Positions 34,649 through 44,532 are shown, counted from the first letter of the stretch. The stretch is 64,000 nucleotides of DNA from Segnochrobactrum spirostomi (GCF_009600605.1 NZ_VWNA01000001.1:2900501-2964500); one strand, 5' to 3'. Translations and numbers: made by a program. The notes: generated by a model not told the origin, from the letters alone.

Positions 34649-35797
34649 TCAATCCTTGCCGAGCAGGCGGGCAAACACGGCGAGGGTGGCGCGCAGGGCC
34701 TCCTCGCTACCGATGGTGATGCGCAGCGCGTTCGGCAGGAAATAGCTCTCCATCCGCCGCACGATGATGCGCGCGTCCTGAAGCGCCATGTCGGCGTCGA
34801 TCGCGCGGCGGCCGTCCTCGTCGGGGAAATGGACGAGGACGAAGTTCGCCGCGCTCGGCGTCACGTCGAGACCGAGGGCGCGCAGTTCGTCCGTGAACCA
34901 GGGCAGCAGGGTCTCGTTGTGATCGACCGAACGCTCGACGTGACCGACATCGTCCATCGCCGCCGCCGCCGCCGCGATCGCCGGGCCGCTGACATTGAAG
35001 GGGCCGCGGATGCGGTGCAGCACCGAAACGATCTCCGCCGGCCCGTAGAGCCAGCCGATGCGCAGCGCGGCGAGGCCATGGATCTTGGAGAAGGTGCGGA
35101 TCATCACCACGTTCGGCATCGTCGCGGCGAGCTCGAGGCCGGACGAATAATCGTTGCGGCGGACATATTCCGCATAGGCCGCGTCGATCACCAGGACGAC
35201 GTCCTTCGGCAGGCCCTCGGCGAGGCGCTTCAGGTCGGCGAACGGGACGTAGGTGCCGGTCGGGTTGTTCGGGTTGGCGATGAAGACGAGGCGCGTGCGC
35301 GGGGTCACCGCGGCGAGGATCGCATCGACGTCGGCGGTGAGATCCTTCTCCTCGGTGAAGATCGGCTTGCCGCCGGCGGTCAGCGCGGCGATGGCGTAGA
35401 TGTTGAAGCCGTGCCGGGTCTGGATCATCTCGTCGCCTTCGCTGAGGAAGGCGTGGCAGAGCAGCGCGATGAGCTCGTCGGAGCCGGCGCTGCAGACGAT
35501 GCGCTCGGGATCGAGGCCGTAACGCCGGCCGATCGCCTCGCGCAGCTTGGTCGCGCCGGGATCGGGATAGAGGGCGAGGGTCTCGGCCGCCGCCTTCATC
35601 GCCTCGACTGCCGCCGGGCTCGGGCCGAGCGGGGATTCGTTCGAGGACAGCTTGTGCACCTTGCCCTCGCCCGTGACCGAGGACTTGCCCGGCACATAGG
35701 GCTTGATCTCCAGGATCGAGGCGCGCGCACGGGGCCGCGCGGACTGCGAAATGGGATCGAAACGCGTGGCGCTGAGGGGCGGTACGGAGGTCGTCAT
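34649..35797 (-). CDS. hisC: Histidinol-phosphate aminotransferase
   Basis: This PLP enzyme of 382 residues converts imidazole-acetol phosphate to histidinol phosphate, and in many bacteria also transaminates aromatic keto acids. Seen are [12 protein letters not shown] at about 50-61, [12 protein letters not shown] near 173-184, the Asp-Tyr segment [10 protein letters not shown], and the PLP lysine in [16 protein letters not shown] near residue 240. The start is ATG 35795-35797. It lies directly upstream of tyrA, the usual order hisC-tyrC in Hyphomicrobiales, which favours a double role in histidine and aromatic synthesis. It is divergent from metX. Confidence 0.93.
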   Translation of the reverse strand: MTTSVPPLSATRFDPISQSARPRARASILEIKPYVPGKSSVTGEGKVHKLSSNESPLGPSPAAVEAMKAAAETLALYPDPGATKLREAIGRRYGLDPERIVCSAGSDELIALLCHAFLSEGDEMIQTRHGFNIYAIAALTAGGKPIFTEEKDLTADVDAILAAVTPRTRLVFIANPNNPTGTYVPFADLKRLAEGLPKDVVLVIDAAYAEYVRRNDYSSGLELAATMPNVVMIRTFSKIHGLAALRIGWLYGPAEIVSVLHRIRGPFNVSGPAIAAAAAAMDDVGHVERSVDHNETLLPWFTDELRALGLDVTPSAANFVLVHFPDEDGRRAIDADMALQDARIIVRRMESYFLPNALRITIGSEEALRATLAVFARLLGKD

Positions 35798-35902
35798 CGA
35801 GGGGCACCTTGCACTCGGCCGAGCGGGCGGACGAACCGCGTCGCCCGCGTGCGGCGCGGGCGCAACTCTTAAGGAACGCGCCCGCCGAAATCAAAGAAAA
35901 CG

Positions 35903-35931
35903 TTGACAGCGGCCGACCACGCTCCTACGCG
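35903..35931 (+). promoter_or_regulatory. Candidate promoter of metX-metW
   Basis: A perfect TTGACA (35903-35908) is followed after 17 bases by TACGCG (35926-35931), a poor -10. It lies about 100 bases before the metX start. No SAM-II riboswitch core was found in the 230 bases upstream of metX. Confidence 0.35.
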
Positions 35932-36029
35932 CATTCGTTCGGTCGGGACCGGCGCGGCCCACCTGCGGCGGCGCCGAGCGGCCGCGCCGCCGCCAGCCGG
36001 ACGGCCATGAGTGTCAGGCACGATCCCCG

Positions 36030-37232
36030 ATGACGTTCGAGCGAGACAAAGACCAGGCGGCGGACCTCCAGCGCCAGCGGGAGATCGACCATCCCTCGAG
36101 CGCCGTCGCGCTGTTCGGGACCGACGAGCCGTTGCATCTCGATGCCGGCACGGCGATCGCGCCGTGGCAGATCGCCTACCAGACCTACGGCACCCTCAAC
36201 GCCGACAAGAGCAACGCGATCCTGCTCTGCCACGCGCTGACCGGCGACCAGCACGCCGCCAACGTCCACCCCGTCACCGGCAAGCCCGGCTGGTGGACGA
36301 CGCTCGTCGGGCCCGGCCGTCCGGTCGATACCGACCGCTTCTTCGTGATCTGCGCCAACGTGCTCGGCGGCTGCATGGGCACCACCGGGCCGGCCTCGCT
36401 CAACCCGCAGACCGGCCGGGTCTACGGCCTCGACCTGCCGGTCGTCACCATCGCCGACATGGTGCGCTCCCAGGCCATGCTGGTCGACCGGCTCGGCATC
36501 GACACCCTGTTCGCGGTGGTCGGCGGCTCGATGGGCGGCATGCAGGTGCTGCAATGGGCGGCGAGCCGGCCGGAGCGCGTCTTCGCGGCGGTGCCGATCG
36601 CGACCGGCGCGCGGCATTCCTCGCAGAACATCGCCTTCCACGAGGTCGGCCGGCAGGCGATCATGGCCGATCCGGACTGGCGCTCGGGCCGCTATCTCGA
36701 CGCCGGGACGCGGCCGAGCAAGGGCCTGTCGGTCGCGCGCATGGCGGCGCACATCACCTACATGTCCGAGCAGGCGCTGCACCGGAAGTTCGGCCGCAAC
36801 CTTCAGGACCGGCCGACGCTGACCTTCGGCTTCGACGCGGATTTCCAGATCGAGAGCTATCTGCGCCACCAGGGGCTGAGCTTCGTCGACCGCTTCGACG
36901 CCAATTCCTATCTCTACGTGACCCGGGCGATGGATTATTTCGATCTGTCGGCTGACCACGACGGGGTGCTCGCGCGCGCCTTCCAGGGCACCAAGACGCG
37001 CTTCTGCGTGGTCTCCTTCACGAGCGACTGGCTGTTTCCGACCCGCGAGAGCCGCATTGTCGTCCATGCGCTCAATGCGGTCGCGGCGAACGTCTCGTTC
37101 GTCGAGGTCGAGACCGACCGCGGCCACGATTCCTTCCTGCTCGACGAGCCGGAACTGTTCCGCACCGTGCGCGGCTTCCTCTCCGGCGCGGCGCGAGCGC
37201 GCGGCATCGCCCCGCCGGGCGGCAGCGATTGA
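36030..37232 (+). CDS. metX: Homoserine O-acetyltransferase
   Basis: MetX activates homoserine for methionine synthesis by acetylation from acetyl-CoA (some members use succinyl-CoA). The product has 400 residues. The alpha/beta-hydrolase nucleophile is S167 in GGSMGG. The oxyanion segment CHALTGDQH and [13 protein letters not shown] (109-121) are conserved. The acid and base are in FTSDWLFPT and the C-terminal GHDSF. It is followed by metW, whose start overlaps or lies 8 bases after the stop, so they are one transcript. This pairing of metX with metW is typical of alpha- and some gammaproteobacteria that lack MetA. Confidence 0.95.
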   Translation: MTFERDKDQAADLQRQREIDHPSSAVALFGTDEPLHLDAGTAIAPWQIAYQTYGTLNADKSNAILLCHALTGDQHAANVHPVTGKPGWWTTLVGPGRPVDTDRFFVICANVLGGCMGTTGPASLNPQTGRVYGLDLPVVTIADMVRSQAMLVDRLGIDTLFAVVGGSMGGMQVLQWAASRPERVFAAVPIATGARHSSQNIAFHEVGRQAIMADPDWRSGRYLDAGTRPSKGLSVARMAAHITYMSEQALHRKFGRNLQDRPTLTFGFDADFQIESYLRHQGLSFVDRFDANSYLYVTRAMDYFDLSADHDGVLARAFQGTKTRFCVVSFTSDWLFPTRESRIVVHALNAVAANVSFVEVETDRGHDSFLLDEPELFRTVRGFLSGAARARGIAPPGGSD

Positions 37233-37240
37233 GGGGCGCG

Positions 37241-37861
37241 ATGGCCAACCCGCATCTTCCCGAACCGCGCCTCGATCTGCGCCTCATCGCCGACCTCGTC
37301 GATCGAGGCTCGCGGGTGCTCGACGTCGGCTGCGGCGACGGCGCGCTGCTCGCCTTCCTGAACGGCGCCCGTGGCGTCGACGGGCGCGGGATCGAGATCT
37401 CCCAGGCCGGCGTCAACGAATGCGTCGCCCGCGGCCTCTCCGTCATCCAGGGCGACGCCGACACGGATCTCGCCGAATATCCGGACGATTCGTTCGACTA
37501 CGTCATCCTGAGCCAAACCCTCCAGGCGACCCGCGAGCCGAAGCGGGTGCTCGAGCACCTGTTGCGCATCGGGCGGCGCGCGATCGTCTCGTTCCCCAAT
37601 TTCGGGCACTGGCGGGTGCGGATGAGCCTCCTGTTCAAGGGGCGCATGCCGGTCACCGAGAATCTGCCCTATTCCTGGTACGACACGCCGAACATCCACT
37701 TCTGCACGATCCGCGACTTCGTCGCGACGACGCGGGAGATCGATGCGAAGGTCGAGCGGGCGGTTGCTCTCGACGCGGCGGGCAAGCCGATCCCGCTCAA
37801 CGCCCCGTGGGCGTTCTGGAACATCTTCGGCGAACAGGCGGTGTTTCTGCTCAGACGGTGA
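37241..37861 (+). CDS. metW: Methionine biosynthesis protein MetW
   Basis: MetW is a methyltransferase-fold protein needed with MetX for homoserine acylation in several proteobacteria. The start is taken at ATG 37241 (GAGGGG 5 bases upstream), giving 206 residues; a TTG at 37229 overlapping the metX stop would add four. Motif I is VLDVGCGDGALLAFL (about 24-38). Further conserved segments are RGIEISQAGVNECVARGLSVIQGDAD, FDYVILSQTLQAT and ISFPNFGHWRVR (here VSFPNFGHWRVR). PYSWYDTPNIHFCTI is a MetW signature. It is convergent with dld, and paired hairpins in the 54-base gap may serve both genes. Confidence 0.94.
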   Translation: MANPHLPEPRLDLRLIADLVDRGSRVLDVGCGDGALLAFLNGARGVDGRGIEISQAGVNECVARGLSVIQGDADTDLAEYPDDSFDYVILSQTLQATREPKRVLEHLLRIGRRAIVSFPNFGHWRVRMSLLFKGRMPVTENLPYSWYDTPNIHFCTIRDFVATTREIDAKVERAVALDAAGKPIPLNAPWAFWNIFGEQAVFLLRR

Positions 37862-37907
37862 GGCCGTCGGCCTCACTCCAAAACCGTCGTAGCATCGGAC
37901 GGCTACG
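37858..37907. terminator. Paired hairpins between convergent metW and dld
   Basis: GTGAGGCC-GTC-GGCCTCAC (37858-37876) is a perfect 8-bp stem that includes the metW stop codon. CGTAGC/GCTACG (37888-37893 with 37902-37907) follows. Neither has a T tract, so termination by these hairpins alone is uncertain. Confidence 0.4.
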
Positions 37908-37915
37908 CGCACGGG

Positions 37916-39655
37916 TCAGACCCAGTGCGCGCACTTTGACGTGTGGCCGATGCCCGGGTTGAAGCTGTTGGTCGGGTCGAGCGCCCGATAATGGTTCACC
38001 AGCGCGGGCTTGGCATTGTAGAGATGGCCGACATTGTGCTCGGCCGGGTATTCGGCGCCGCGCGCGTCGAGAAGCGTCCACATCTCGTGCTCGACGGCCA
38101 TCGTGTCGAAGCCCTTCTTCACAATGTAGTCCTGGTGGAAGACCTGGCAGAAGAAGTGGCCGTAATAAAGCCTATAGAGGATCTTGGCGTCCAGCGCGGC
38201 GGGTAGCCGCTCGCGCCAGTGCAATTCGTTGCGCGGCAAGGCGATGTCGAGGGCGACGATGTCCGCGACCTCGCGCTGATGGACGGCGCGATAGCGGATC
38301 GCCGCACCGGCGACGGAGAAGCGGAACAGAAGCGCCTTCACGCCCTCGTCGGGCGTGCACTCGAAATAGGCGCCGTCCTTGGAGGGGAAGATCTGCGCCA
38401 GATGGGTGCGCGCCTCGGCGATGCCGTCGCCGGCCATCTTCAGGATCAGATGATGCTCGAAGCGGGCGCGGTAGTCATAGAGCCGCTTCGGCAGATGGCG
38501 GGGAAACAGATCGGCCGCCGTCTGCATGATCCGATCGGACAAAGCGTGCGGCAGGAATTTGAACTGCGCGCAGAACGCGTCGAAACGGCCCTTCGCCGCG
38601 AACATCGCCGGCAGGCGGTCGGTGCCGAGATGCTGAATGGCGAGGAAGGTATCCTTGCCATACTTGTTTGCGATGTCGAACGCATCCCGGTGGATATATT
38701 CGGCCTCGACGGGCAGATCCTCGAACTTCTGCATGATGTGTCGACGCAGGTCGGTCAGCTCGTCGGGATTGTTGGTGCCGATATAGAAGACGACGCTCTT
38801 GTCCTCAGCCGGGAAGGTGTCGAGCCGCACCGCCAGCAGCATCACCTTGCCGGCGCTGCCGGAGGCCTCGAACAGGCGCTTCGGATCGGCGTTGAAGCGG
38901 GCCGGGGTGGGCGCCGTGATGTCGCGGACATAATCGTGGTAATCGGGATCGGAGGCGTGGCGATCCGGATCGTCGCGGACGTCGGACGGCTTGAAGTCGC
39001 CGTCCTCGATCCGCCGCAGGATGGTCTCGGGCCCTTCGCCGACCTCGATGCCGAGATGATTGACGAGACGGACCTGGCCGCTTTCGTCGATCTGCGCATA
39101 GAGCGCCAACTGGGTGTAGGCGGGGCCGCGATGGATCAGCGCGCCGCCGGAATTGTTGCAGATGCCGCCGAACACCGAGGCGCCGATGCAAGACGAGCCG
39201 ATCACCGAATGCGGCTCGCGGTTGAGCGGCTTCAGGGTCTTCTCGAGCTGGAACAGGGTCGCGCCGGGCAGGCAGACGACCTGCTCGCCGTTCTTGATGA
39301 CGTGGATCTTGGCGATGCGCATCGTGCTGACGAGCACGATGTCGCGGTCGTAGGTGGCGCCGTCGGGGGTCGAACCGCCGGTCAGGCCGGTGTTGGCGGC
39401 CTGCATGATGACGATCTTGCCGGCGCGGGCGCAGAGATTGAGCACGCGCCACATCTCGACGAGCGATCCGGGGCGCACCACGGCGAACACCGGGCCTTCG
39501 CCGAACCGGAACCCCTTGCGGAACCGGCGGGTCGCGCTGTCTCCGGTGAGGACGTTCCGCGCGCCGATGGCGCCTCGCAGTTGCCCCAGCAAGTCGGCGG
39601 GCGCCTGGGTCACGCGATCGGATCGGCCGGAAAGTTGTTCAGCAATCGCAGGCAT
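37916..39655 (-). CDS. dld: Quinone-dependent D-lactate dehydrogenase
   Basis: This membrane-associated FAD enzyme of 579 residues oxidises D-lactate to pyruvate and passes electrons to quinone; the length is close to E. coli Dld (571). The FAD-binding domain (about 30-250) includes MQAANTGLTGGSTPDG, VCLPGATLFQLEKTL and GSSCIGASVFGGICNNSGGALI. The C-terminal part with DYRARFEHHLILKMAGDG, HQDYIVKKGFDT and NVGHLYNAKP is the Dld-specific membrane-binding and capping region. The start ATG is at 39653-39655. The upstream region carries an inverted repeat flanking a -10-like element, suggesting a dedicated regulator. Confidence 0.93.
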   Translation of the reverse strand: MPAIAEQLSGRSDRVTQAPADLLGQLRGAIGARNVLTGDSATRRFRKGFRFGEGPVFAVVRPGSLVEMWRVLNLCARAGKIVIMQAANTGLTGGSTPDGATYDRDIVLVSTMRIAKIHVIKNGEQVVCLPGATLFQLEKTLKPLNREPHSVIGSSCIGASVFGGICNNSGGALIHRGPAYTQLALYAQIDESGQVRLVNHLGIEVGEGPETILRRIEDGDFKPSDVRDDPDRHASDPDYHDYVRDITAPTPARFNADPKRLFEASGSAGKVMLLAVRLDTFPAEDKSVVFYIGTNNPDELTDLRRHIMQKFEDLPVEAEYIHRDAFDIANKYGKDTFLAIQHLGTDRLPAMFAAKGRFDAFCAQFKFLPHALSDRIMQTAADLFPRHLPKRLYDYRARFEHHLILKMAGDGIAEARTHLAQIFPSKDGAYFECTPDEGVKALLFRFSVAGAAIRYRAVHQREVADIVALDIALPRNELHWRERLPAALDAKILYRLYYGHFFCQVFHQDYIVKKGFDTMAVEHEMWTLLDARGAEYPAEHNVGHLYNAKPALVNHYRALDPTNSFNPGIGHTSKCAHWV

Positions 39656-39724
39656 ATCGATCCCCCGTGCGCGTCGTGGCCCTCGAATTCAGGTCGCGCG
39701 CCGCAGAGGATAGAACCGGTGTGA

Positions 39725-39778
39725 TGTCTCCGAAATGAAACTTTATAGTTGCAGGGCGTTTTGTTGGGCTCGGAGACA
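39725..39778 (-). promoter_or_regulatory. Inverted repeat spanning the probable dld promoter
   Basis: TGTCTCCGA (39725-39733) and TCGGAGACA (39770-39778) are perfect 9-base inverted copies whose starts are 45 bases apart. Between them, on the minus strand, lies TATAAA (39747-39742), a good -10 candidate for dld about 90 bases before its start. Such flanking half-sites would suit a dimeric or looping repressor, but an RNA hairpin is also possible. Confidence 0.5.
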
Positions 39779-39907
39779 GGTTTAGCCCAGGCGACGCAGC
39801 CGCGGCAGGGCTATCGCTGATCACGCGCTTTGGACGGCTGCGTCCTTCTCACCTTGCGAAGAGCCGTCCTGAAGCGGGGTGCGAGCACTCTACCCCCGGA
39901 TATTCGA

Positions 39908-39937
39908 TAGCTAACGCGCACTCTGTAGCTAACGCGC
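39908..39937. repeat. 12-bp direct repeat TAGCTAACGCGC
   Basis: TAGCTAACGCGC occurs at 39908-39919 and again at 39926-39937, an 18-base period, just downstream of the methyltransferase stop (39944, minus strand). The function is unknown. Confidence 0.6.
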
Positions 39938-39943
39938 CCTCGG

Positions 39944-40747
39944 TCAGTGCGAGCCGATCGTCTCGGCGTCGATCGTCCGTCCCGCGGACGGCGCCGTCGG
40001 ATCGGGCAGCATGCGCAGCGCCGGCTGGGTCGCGGGCTGGAGCACCGGCATCAGCCGGCGAACGCGGGCGCGCTTGCCGCCGCTCTGGGCGGGTTGCCAA
40101 TAGCGCTTTTCCGCCTCGACTAGCACGACGCCTGCGAAGGCGCCCGGCAGGCGGCGGCCCATGCGTTCCCAGGCGCGGGCCGAGCCGAGAATGATGCGCC
40201 GGCTCGTCGGCGGCACGAACAAGGCCTCGCCGGCGGCGACGGGGGTGAACATCGTCTCGGCAAACATGCGTTCGAGCTGGCTGCGGCTGTAGGGGCGCCC
40301 GGTTCCGAACGGCGTCGCCTCGGCGCGGGTCCAAAGGCCGAGCCGGTTCGGCACGACGACGAGCAGGCGCCCACCGGGCGAGAGCACTCGCCAGATTTCG
40401 CGCAGCATCTTCTCGGGAGCGTCGGTGTTTTCGAGGCCATGGACGACGAGCATCCGCTCGATCGAATGATCGGGCAGGGGCAGCGCGTCCTCCTCGACGA
40501 GGGTGGCGCGGTTCGGTCCGTCGGTCGGCCAGCGCGTCACCCCCATGCGCGCCGGCATGAAGGCGCCGACCCGCTCGGCCTCGCCGACATAGGGGCCGCA
40601 ATAGGGGGCGGCATAGCCGAGGCCGATCAGCCGTTCGCCCTTGAGGTCCGGCCAGAGCCGGCGGATGCGCGCCCCCACGAACTGGCGAGCGACCCGGCCG
40701 AGCGGCGTTTCGTAGAACGCCATCAGCTCCGCGACATCGAGGCTCAT
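39944..40747 (-). CDS. Class I SAM-dependent methyltransferase
   Basis: The 267-residue product belongs to the Methyltransf_11 type. The motif I region reads [14 protein letters not shown] (about 40-53), an atypical form of the Gly-rich loop. [25 protein letters not shown] is the motif II/III region, and [19 protein letters not shown] (about 117-135) is the post-motif strand typical of this family. A long C-terminal part includes [12 protein letters not shown] and a basic segment (KRARVRRL). The gene is divergent from argJ and not linked to dld (197-base gap from its stop to the repeat-bearing dld promoter). The substrate is unknown. Confidence 0.8.
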   Translation of the reverse strand: MSLDVAELMAFYETPLGRVARQFVGARIRRLWPDLKGERLIGLGYAAPYCGPYVGEAERVGAFMPARMGVTRWPTDGPNRATLVEEDALPLPDHSIERMLVVHGLENTDAPEKMLREIWRVLSPGGRLLVVVPNRLGLWTRAEATPFGTGRPYSRSQLERMFAETMFTPVAAGEALFVPPTSRRIILGSARAWERMGRRLPGAFAGVVLVEAEKRYWQPAQSGGKRARVRRLMPVLQPATQPALRMLPDPTAPSAGRTIDAETIGSH

Positions 40748-41026
40748 CGGCCGTCAGATCCTCCGGGAATACGGCGCGGCAGGGGGAGGCCGCGTTTGTG
40801 CGTCGCCCTGAACTTGGCGACTTCTTGCGGCGAATGCCAGAGGCGCGGGGCCGTTTTGCAATGTCCGGGGCTTCGATGGCGACCGGCGCCGGTGCGTGCG
40901 CCCGATTGCACGGGCACCCCGGACGCCCCCCGTTGCCGCCTGTGCCGACGCGACCGCTTGCAGCGTCCCCTTGCACCGGCTCGTCGGTTGGGGCAATGGG
41001 ATCGCGGTCCCCGCCCGGAGCGCATC

Positions 41027-42262
41027 ATGGCCCATCTCTCCCCGTTCGCGCCGACGACGTTCCCCGAGCTGCCGCCGATCGACGGCATGCGCTTCGCCAC
41101 CGCCGAAGCCGGTATCAAATACAAGAACCGCACCGACGTGCTGTTCGCCGTGTTCGATCCCGGCACCACCGTCGCCGGGGTGTTCACCCGGTCGAAGTGC
41201 CCGTCGGCCCCGGTTGAATGGTGCCGTGAGCAGCTCATCGCCGGCGGCGGCCGCGCCCGCGCGCTCCTCGTGAATTCGGGCAACGCCAACGCCTTCACCG
41301 GTCTCAAGGGTCGCGAGACCGTGCGCCTGTCGGCCGAAGCCGCCGCGAAGGCGGCCGGCTGCGCGCCCTCCGAGGTGTTCCTCGCCTCGACCGGCGTGAT
41401 CGGCGAGCCGCTCGATCCGCAGAAATTCGCCGCCGTGCTCGGCGACACCGCGGCCCGCGTCGCCCCGGGCCCGTGGCTCGACGCCGCCCGCGCGATCATG
41501 ACGACCGACACCTTCCCGAAGGTCGCGACCCGCACGGTGAAGATCGAGGGCGTGCCGGTCACCATCAACGGCATGGCGAAGGGCGCCGGCATGATCGCCC
41601 CGGACATGGCGACCATGCTCTCCTTCATCGCCACCGACGCGCCGATCGCGGCACCGGTGCTCCAGGGGCTGATCTCGAAGGGGGCCGACAAGAGCTTCAA
41701 CTGCGTCACTATCGACAGCGACACCTCGACCAGCGACACGCTGATCCTGTTCGCGACCGGCAAGGCGGCGATCGCGCCGATCGAGAGCCCAACGGATCGC
41801 CGTCTCGGCGCCTTCCGCCGCGCCCTCGAATCCCTGCTCATCGACCTCGCCCATCAGGTCGGCAAGGACGGCGAGGGGCTGACCAAGTTCGTCTCCATCA
41901 CCGTCGAGGGCGCCACCTCGCCCCGCTCGGCCAAGAAGATCGCGCTCTCGATCGCCAATTCGCCGCTGGTGAAGACGGCGATCGCCGGCGAGGACGCCAA
42001 TTGGGGCCGCGTCGTCATGGCGGTCGGCAAGGCCGGTGAGCCGGCCGAGCGCGACCGGCTGGCGATCTGGTTCGGGGACGTGCGCGTCGCCGTCGCCGGC
42101 GCCCGCGATCCCGATTATTCCGAGGCCGCCGCGAGCGCCGCGATGAAGCAGGCGGAAATCGCCGTGAAGGTCGACCTCGGCCTCGGCCGCGGCAAGGCGA
42201 CGGTGTGGACCTGCGACCTCACCAAGGAATATGTCGCGATCAACGGCGACTACCGGAGCTGA
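41027..42262 (+). CDS. argJ: Bifunctional glutamate N-acetyltransferase / amino-acid acetyltransferase ArgJ
   Basis: ArgJ recycles the acetyl group of N-acetylornithine to glutamate and can also use acetyl-CoA, so it serves the first and fifth steps of arginine synthesis. The product has 411 residues from ATG 41027. It is made as a precursor that cuts itself before the nucleophilic threonine: [14 protein letters not shown] puts the cut between A195 and T196. [11 protein letters not shown] and [12 protein letters not shown] are family segments. The last residue is followed by a stop that overlaps the next ATG by one base (TGATG). The 279 bases upstream contain no gene. Confidence 0.95.
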   Translation: MAHLSPFAPTTFPELPPIDGMRFATAEAGIKYKNRTDVLFAVFDPGTTVAGVFTRSKCPSAPVEWCREQLIAGGGRARALLVNSGNANAFTGLKGRETVRLSAEAAAKAAGCAPSEVFLASTGVIGEPLDPQKFAAVLGDTAARVAPGPWLDAARAIMTTDTFPKVATRTVKIEGVPVTINGMAKGAGMIAPDMATMLSFIATDAPIAAPVLQGLISKGADKSFNCVTIDSDTSTSDTLILFATGKAAIAPIESPTDRRLGAFRRALESLLIDLAHQVGKDGEGLTKFVSITVEGATSPRSAKKIALSIANSPLVKTAIAGEDANWGRVVMAVGKAGEPAERDRLAIWFGDVRVAVAGARDPDYSEAAASAAMKQAEIAVKVDLGLGRGKATVWTCDLTKEYVAINGDYRS

Positions 42263-43077
42263 TGGACCGGCCCCCGCAGCCCGCCGCCCCGATCGACCCG
42301 GCTCCGACGGAGGCGGCGTTCGTCGCGCGTCTCGAAGACGCGACGATCAACGCCTTTCCCTCGACGCACCTCACACTCGACCGGCGCTGGCTGTCGCGGC
42401 TGACGCCGGGCCATGACGCCAAGCGGATCAACTCGTTCTGCGTGCTCGATGCGGGCGACGACGCCGACCTCGAGGCGCGGCTCGAGCGCATCGTCGCAGA
42501 TTGCGCGCGGCTCGGCGCCGTGCCGACGCTGCGGCGGACGCCGCTGACGCCGCCGGCCCTCGATGCTCTTCTCGACCGGCTCGGCTGGAGCCGCTTCGAC
42601 GAGACGGCGGTGATGCGAGCGGACCTGATGATGCCCCACGTCGCCATCGAGGCGCCGACCCATGCGCTGGAGATCCTCCGCGCGACGGGCGCCGAGCGCG
42701 GCGCCTGGGCGGACATTCTGGTCGAGCTCGGCGGCGAGCACGCGGAGAACCGCGATCTCCTCGCCGCCATTCTCGCGCGGATCGTGCCCGAGGCGGTGCT
42801 GGCGGTCGCCCAGGTCGACGGCGCGCCGGTCGCCGCCGCCCTCGTGGTGCGCGACGGCGATCTCGTCGGCCTGTTCGAGGTGGTGACCCACGCGGAGGTG
42901 CGCGGACAGGGCTTCGGCGCCGCCCTCATCGCCGGCATCCTGGGCTTTGGACGCGCCACCGGCGCCCGCCACGCCTGGCTCCAGGTCAAGGCGGTCAACC
43001 CGGCGGTCCGGCTCTATCGACGCCTCGGCTTCGTCGAGGCCTACCCTTACTTCTATCGCCGGCCCGGCGCGGCCTGA
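42262..43077 (+). CDS. GNAT family N-acetyltransferase
   Basis: The 271-residue protein carries a C-terminal GNAT domain (about 130-268) with the acetyl-CoA loop EVRGQGFGAALIAGIL and the closing VNPAVRLYRRLGFVEAYPYFYRRP. The first 130 residues (FPSTHLTLDRRWLSRL at about 28-43) look like a degenerate second GNAT half. The ATG at 42262 overlaps the argJ stop, so translation is coupled. The order argJ-GNAT-mutT recurs in Hyphomicrobiales. The acceptor is unknown. Confidence 0.85.
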   Translation: MDRPPQPAAPIDPAPTEAAFVARLEDATINAFPSTHLTLDRRWLSRLTPGHDAKRINSFCVLDAGDDADLEARLERIVADCARLGAVPTLRRTPLTPPALDALLDRLGWSRFDETAVMRADLMMPHVAIEAPTHALEILRATGAERGAWADILVELGGEHAENRDLLAAILARIVPEAVLAVAQVDGAPVAAALVVRDGDLVGLFEVVTHAEVRGQGFGAALIAGILGFGRATGARHAWLQVKAVNPAVRLYRRLGFVEAYPYFYRRPGAA

Positions 43078-43108
43078 TCGGCCGCGCGGTCTCTCGAGAA
43101 GGATCGCC

Positions 43109-43513
43109 ATGACGCGTCTCGTGCTCGTCGCCGCCTGCGCGCTCATCGACGCCGATCGGCGTGTGCTGGTGTCCCAGCGTCCCGAGGGTAAGGCGCTGGC
43201 GGGGCTTTGGGAATTTCCCGGCGGCAAGGTCGAGGCGGGCGAGCGGCCGGAGGAATGCCTGATCCGCGAGCTCGACGAGGAGCTCGGACTGACCGTGAAG
43301 CCGGCCTGCTTAGCGCCCTTCACCTTCGCGAGCCACGCCTACGACGACTTCCACCTCCTGATGCCGCTTTATGTCTGCCGACGCTGGGAGGGCATCCCGG
43401 TCGGCCGCGAAGGTCAGGCGCTGAAGTGGCTGCCGGCGCCGAAGCTGCGCGAGGTCCCGATGCCGCCGGCCGACGAGCCGCTCGTCGCGCACCTCATCGA
43501 TCTGTTGCGCTGA
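43109..43513 (+). CDS. mutT: (Deoxy)nucleoside triphosphate pyrophosphohydrolase MutT
   Basis: This Nudix hydrolase of 134 residues cleans the nucleotide pool of 8-oxo-dGTP. The Nudix box spans residues 39-61 (GGKVEAGERPEECLIRELDEELG), matching GX5EX7REUXEEXGU at all defined positions. VLVSQRPEGKALAGLWEFPGGK before it and WLPAPKLREVPMPPAD near the end are typical of the MutT group, whose substrate is 8-oxo-dGTP. ATG 43109 follows GAGAAGGATCGCC. It is the third gene of the argJ run, 31 bases after the GNAT gene. Confidence 0.92.
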   Translation: MTRLVLVAACALIDADRRVLVSQRPEGKALAGLWEFPGGKVEAGERPEECLIRELDEELGLTVKPACLAPFTFASHAYDDFHLLMPLYVCRRWEGIPVGREGQALKWLPAPKLREVPMPPADEPLVAHLIDLLR

Positions 43514-43699
43514 CGACTACGCGCTCACACCCGCGCGTGGCGGCGTTGTTGAGGCCCGGCAGGCCCGCGAAACCGCCTGTTCCTATGCTTTTCCGATACG
43601 GAACGAAGACGACACCCATCGATTTGAAACGAGGGTTCGTGCTTTGCCATGTCTTGCCCGATGCGGGCACGGGAAGTGGCGGCGCAAGGAACGGCGGCC

Positions 43700-43981
43700 A
43701 TGGGTTTCGCCAGCACTCTTCGACATCACTCGCGCCGGAGCGACCGGCTGTTGCGGCGGATGCCGATCGAATATTTCGAGATCGGGCCTTATGTGCCGGA
43801 GCCCGAGACCATCGGCTTTCTCGGGGACGAGCCGATCGCCGCGCGCGTCCATGATCTCAACGGCCACGTCTTCGAGTTCGCCGGCGTGCTCGCCGACGGC
43901 CCGGTGACGAGACAGGTCGAAAGCCTCGCGCCGGGCGAGTTCCTGATCGGCCGCAGGATGATCTACCGCCAGCGCCGCTGA
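43700..43981 (+). CDS. Hypothetical protein (about 93 aa)
   Basis: An open frame with the base composition of its neighbours encodes about 93 residues from ATG 43700; ATG 43649 (110 residues) and ATG 43760 (73 residues) are alternatives. The conserved-looking part is the last 73 residues: MPIEYFEIGPYVPEPETI, then ARVHDLNGHVFEFAGVLADG and FLIGRRMIYRQRR. It is rich in Phe, Tyr and Pro and has no membrane helix, signal peptide or cysteine. No family is recognised. It lies alone between mutT and the MocE-like gene, convergent with the latter. Confidence 0.5.
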   Translation: MGFASTLRHHSRRSDRLLRRMPIEYFEIGPYVPEPETIGFLGDEPIAARVHDLNGHVFEFAGVLADGPVTRQVESLAPGEFLIGRRMIYRQRR

Positions 43982-44145
43982 TCGCGCCCCCCGCTATCAC
44001 GAGACCCGATGCCGCGTCCGGCGAGGCGCCCGCGGCATCCGTCGGCAGGGTGGAGGGACGCGCGGTCCGCACGGCCATGCCCAGGCACGGCGGTCCCTTG
44101 CCTCGCGTGCGCCTCTCCACCCTCGCTGCCCGCGATTTGGCCCGC

Positions 44146-44469
44146 TCACAGGCCGAGCATCACCCGCCCGCCGTCGAGGCGAACCGGATAGGAGACGAGG
44201 TTGACGCAGACCGGCGCGCCCTTGGCTTGGCCGGTGCGCACGTCGAAGCGGCCGTTGTGCTTGGGGCATTCGATCAGCGTGCCGCTGACGAAGCCGTCCG
44301 CGAGGTGGACCTGCTCGTGGGTGCACAGGCCGTCCGTCGCATAATAGGCGTCGCCGTCGAGGCGGTAGATCGCGAAGGTGCGGCCTTCGTGATCGAACCG
44401 GATCACGTCCTCCTCTTCGATGTCGTCGGCGGCGCAGGCATCGATCCAGCGGGTGGCGACGATGGTCAT
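44146..44469 (-). CDS. mocE: MocE-type Rieske [2Fe-2S] ferredoxin
   Basis: This 107-residue soluble electron-transfer protein supplies electrons to an oxygenase. The Rieske cluster ligands are C49-T-H51 (CTH) and C68-P-K-H71 (CPKH). GFVSGTLIECPKHNGRFDVRTG matches MocE of rhizopine catabolism closely. The start is taken at ATG 44467-44469; a TTG 9 bases upstream lies nearer the GGGAG. It follows the MocD-like desaturase gene by 63 bases on the same strand, and the two probably work together. No MocF-like ferredoxin reductase is encoded in the window. Confidence 0.87.
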   Translation of the reverse strand: MTIVATRWIDACAADDIEEEDVIRFDHEGRTFAIYRLDGDAYYATDGLCTHEQVHLADGFVSGTLIECPKHNGRFDVRTGQAKGAPVCVNLVSYPVRLDGGRVMLGL

Positions 44470-44532
44470 AGGCAACAAACTCCCTCTCGGCCGCGGCGGG
44501 CGGCTCTCGTTCTTCGCGTCGGTCAGATGGCG

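Noticed and set aside
35798-36029. Possible SAM-II riboswitch before metX
   Set aside because: SAM-II elements are common before metX/metA in this order, but the conserved pseudoknot core was not found in the leader by eye.
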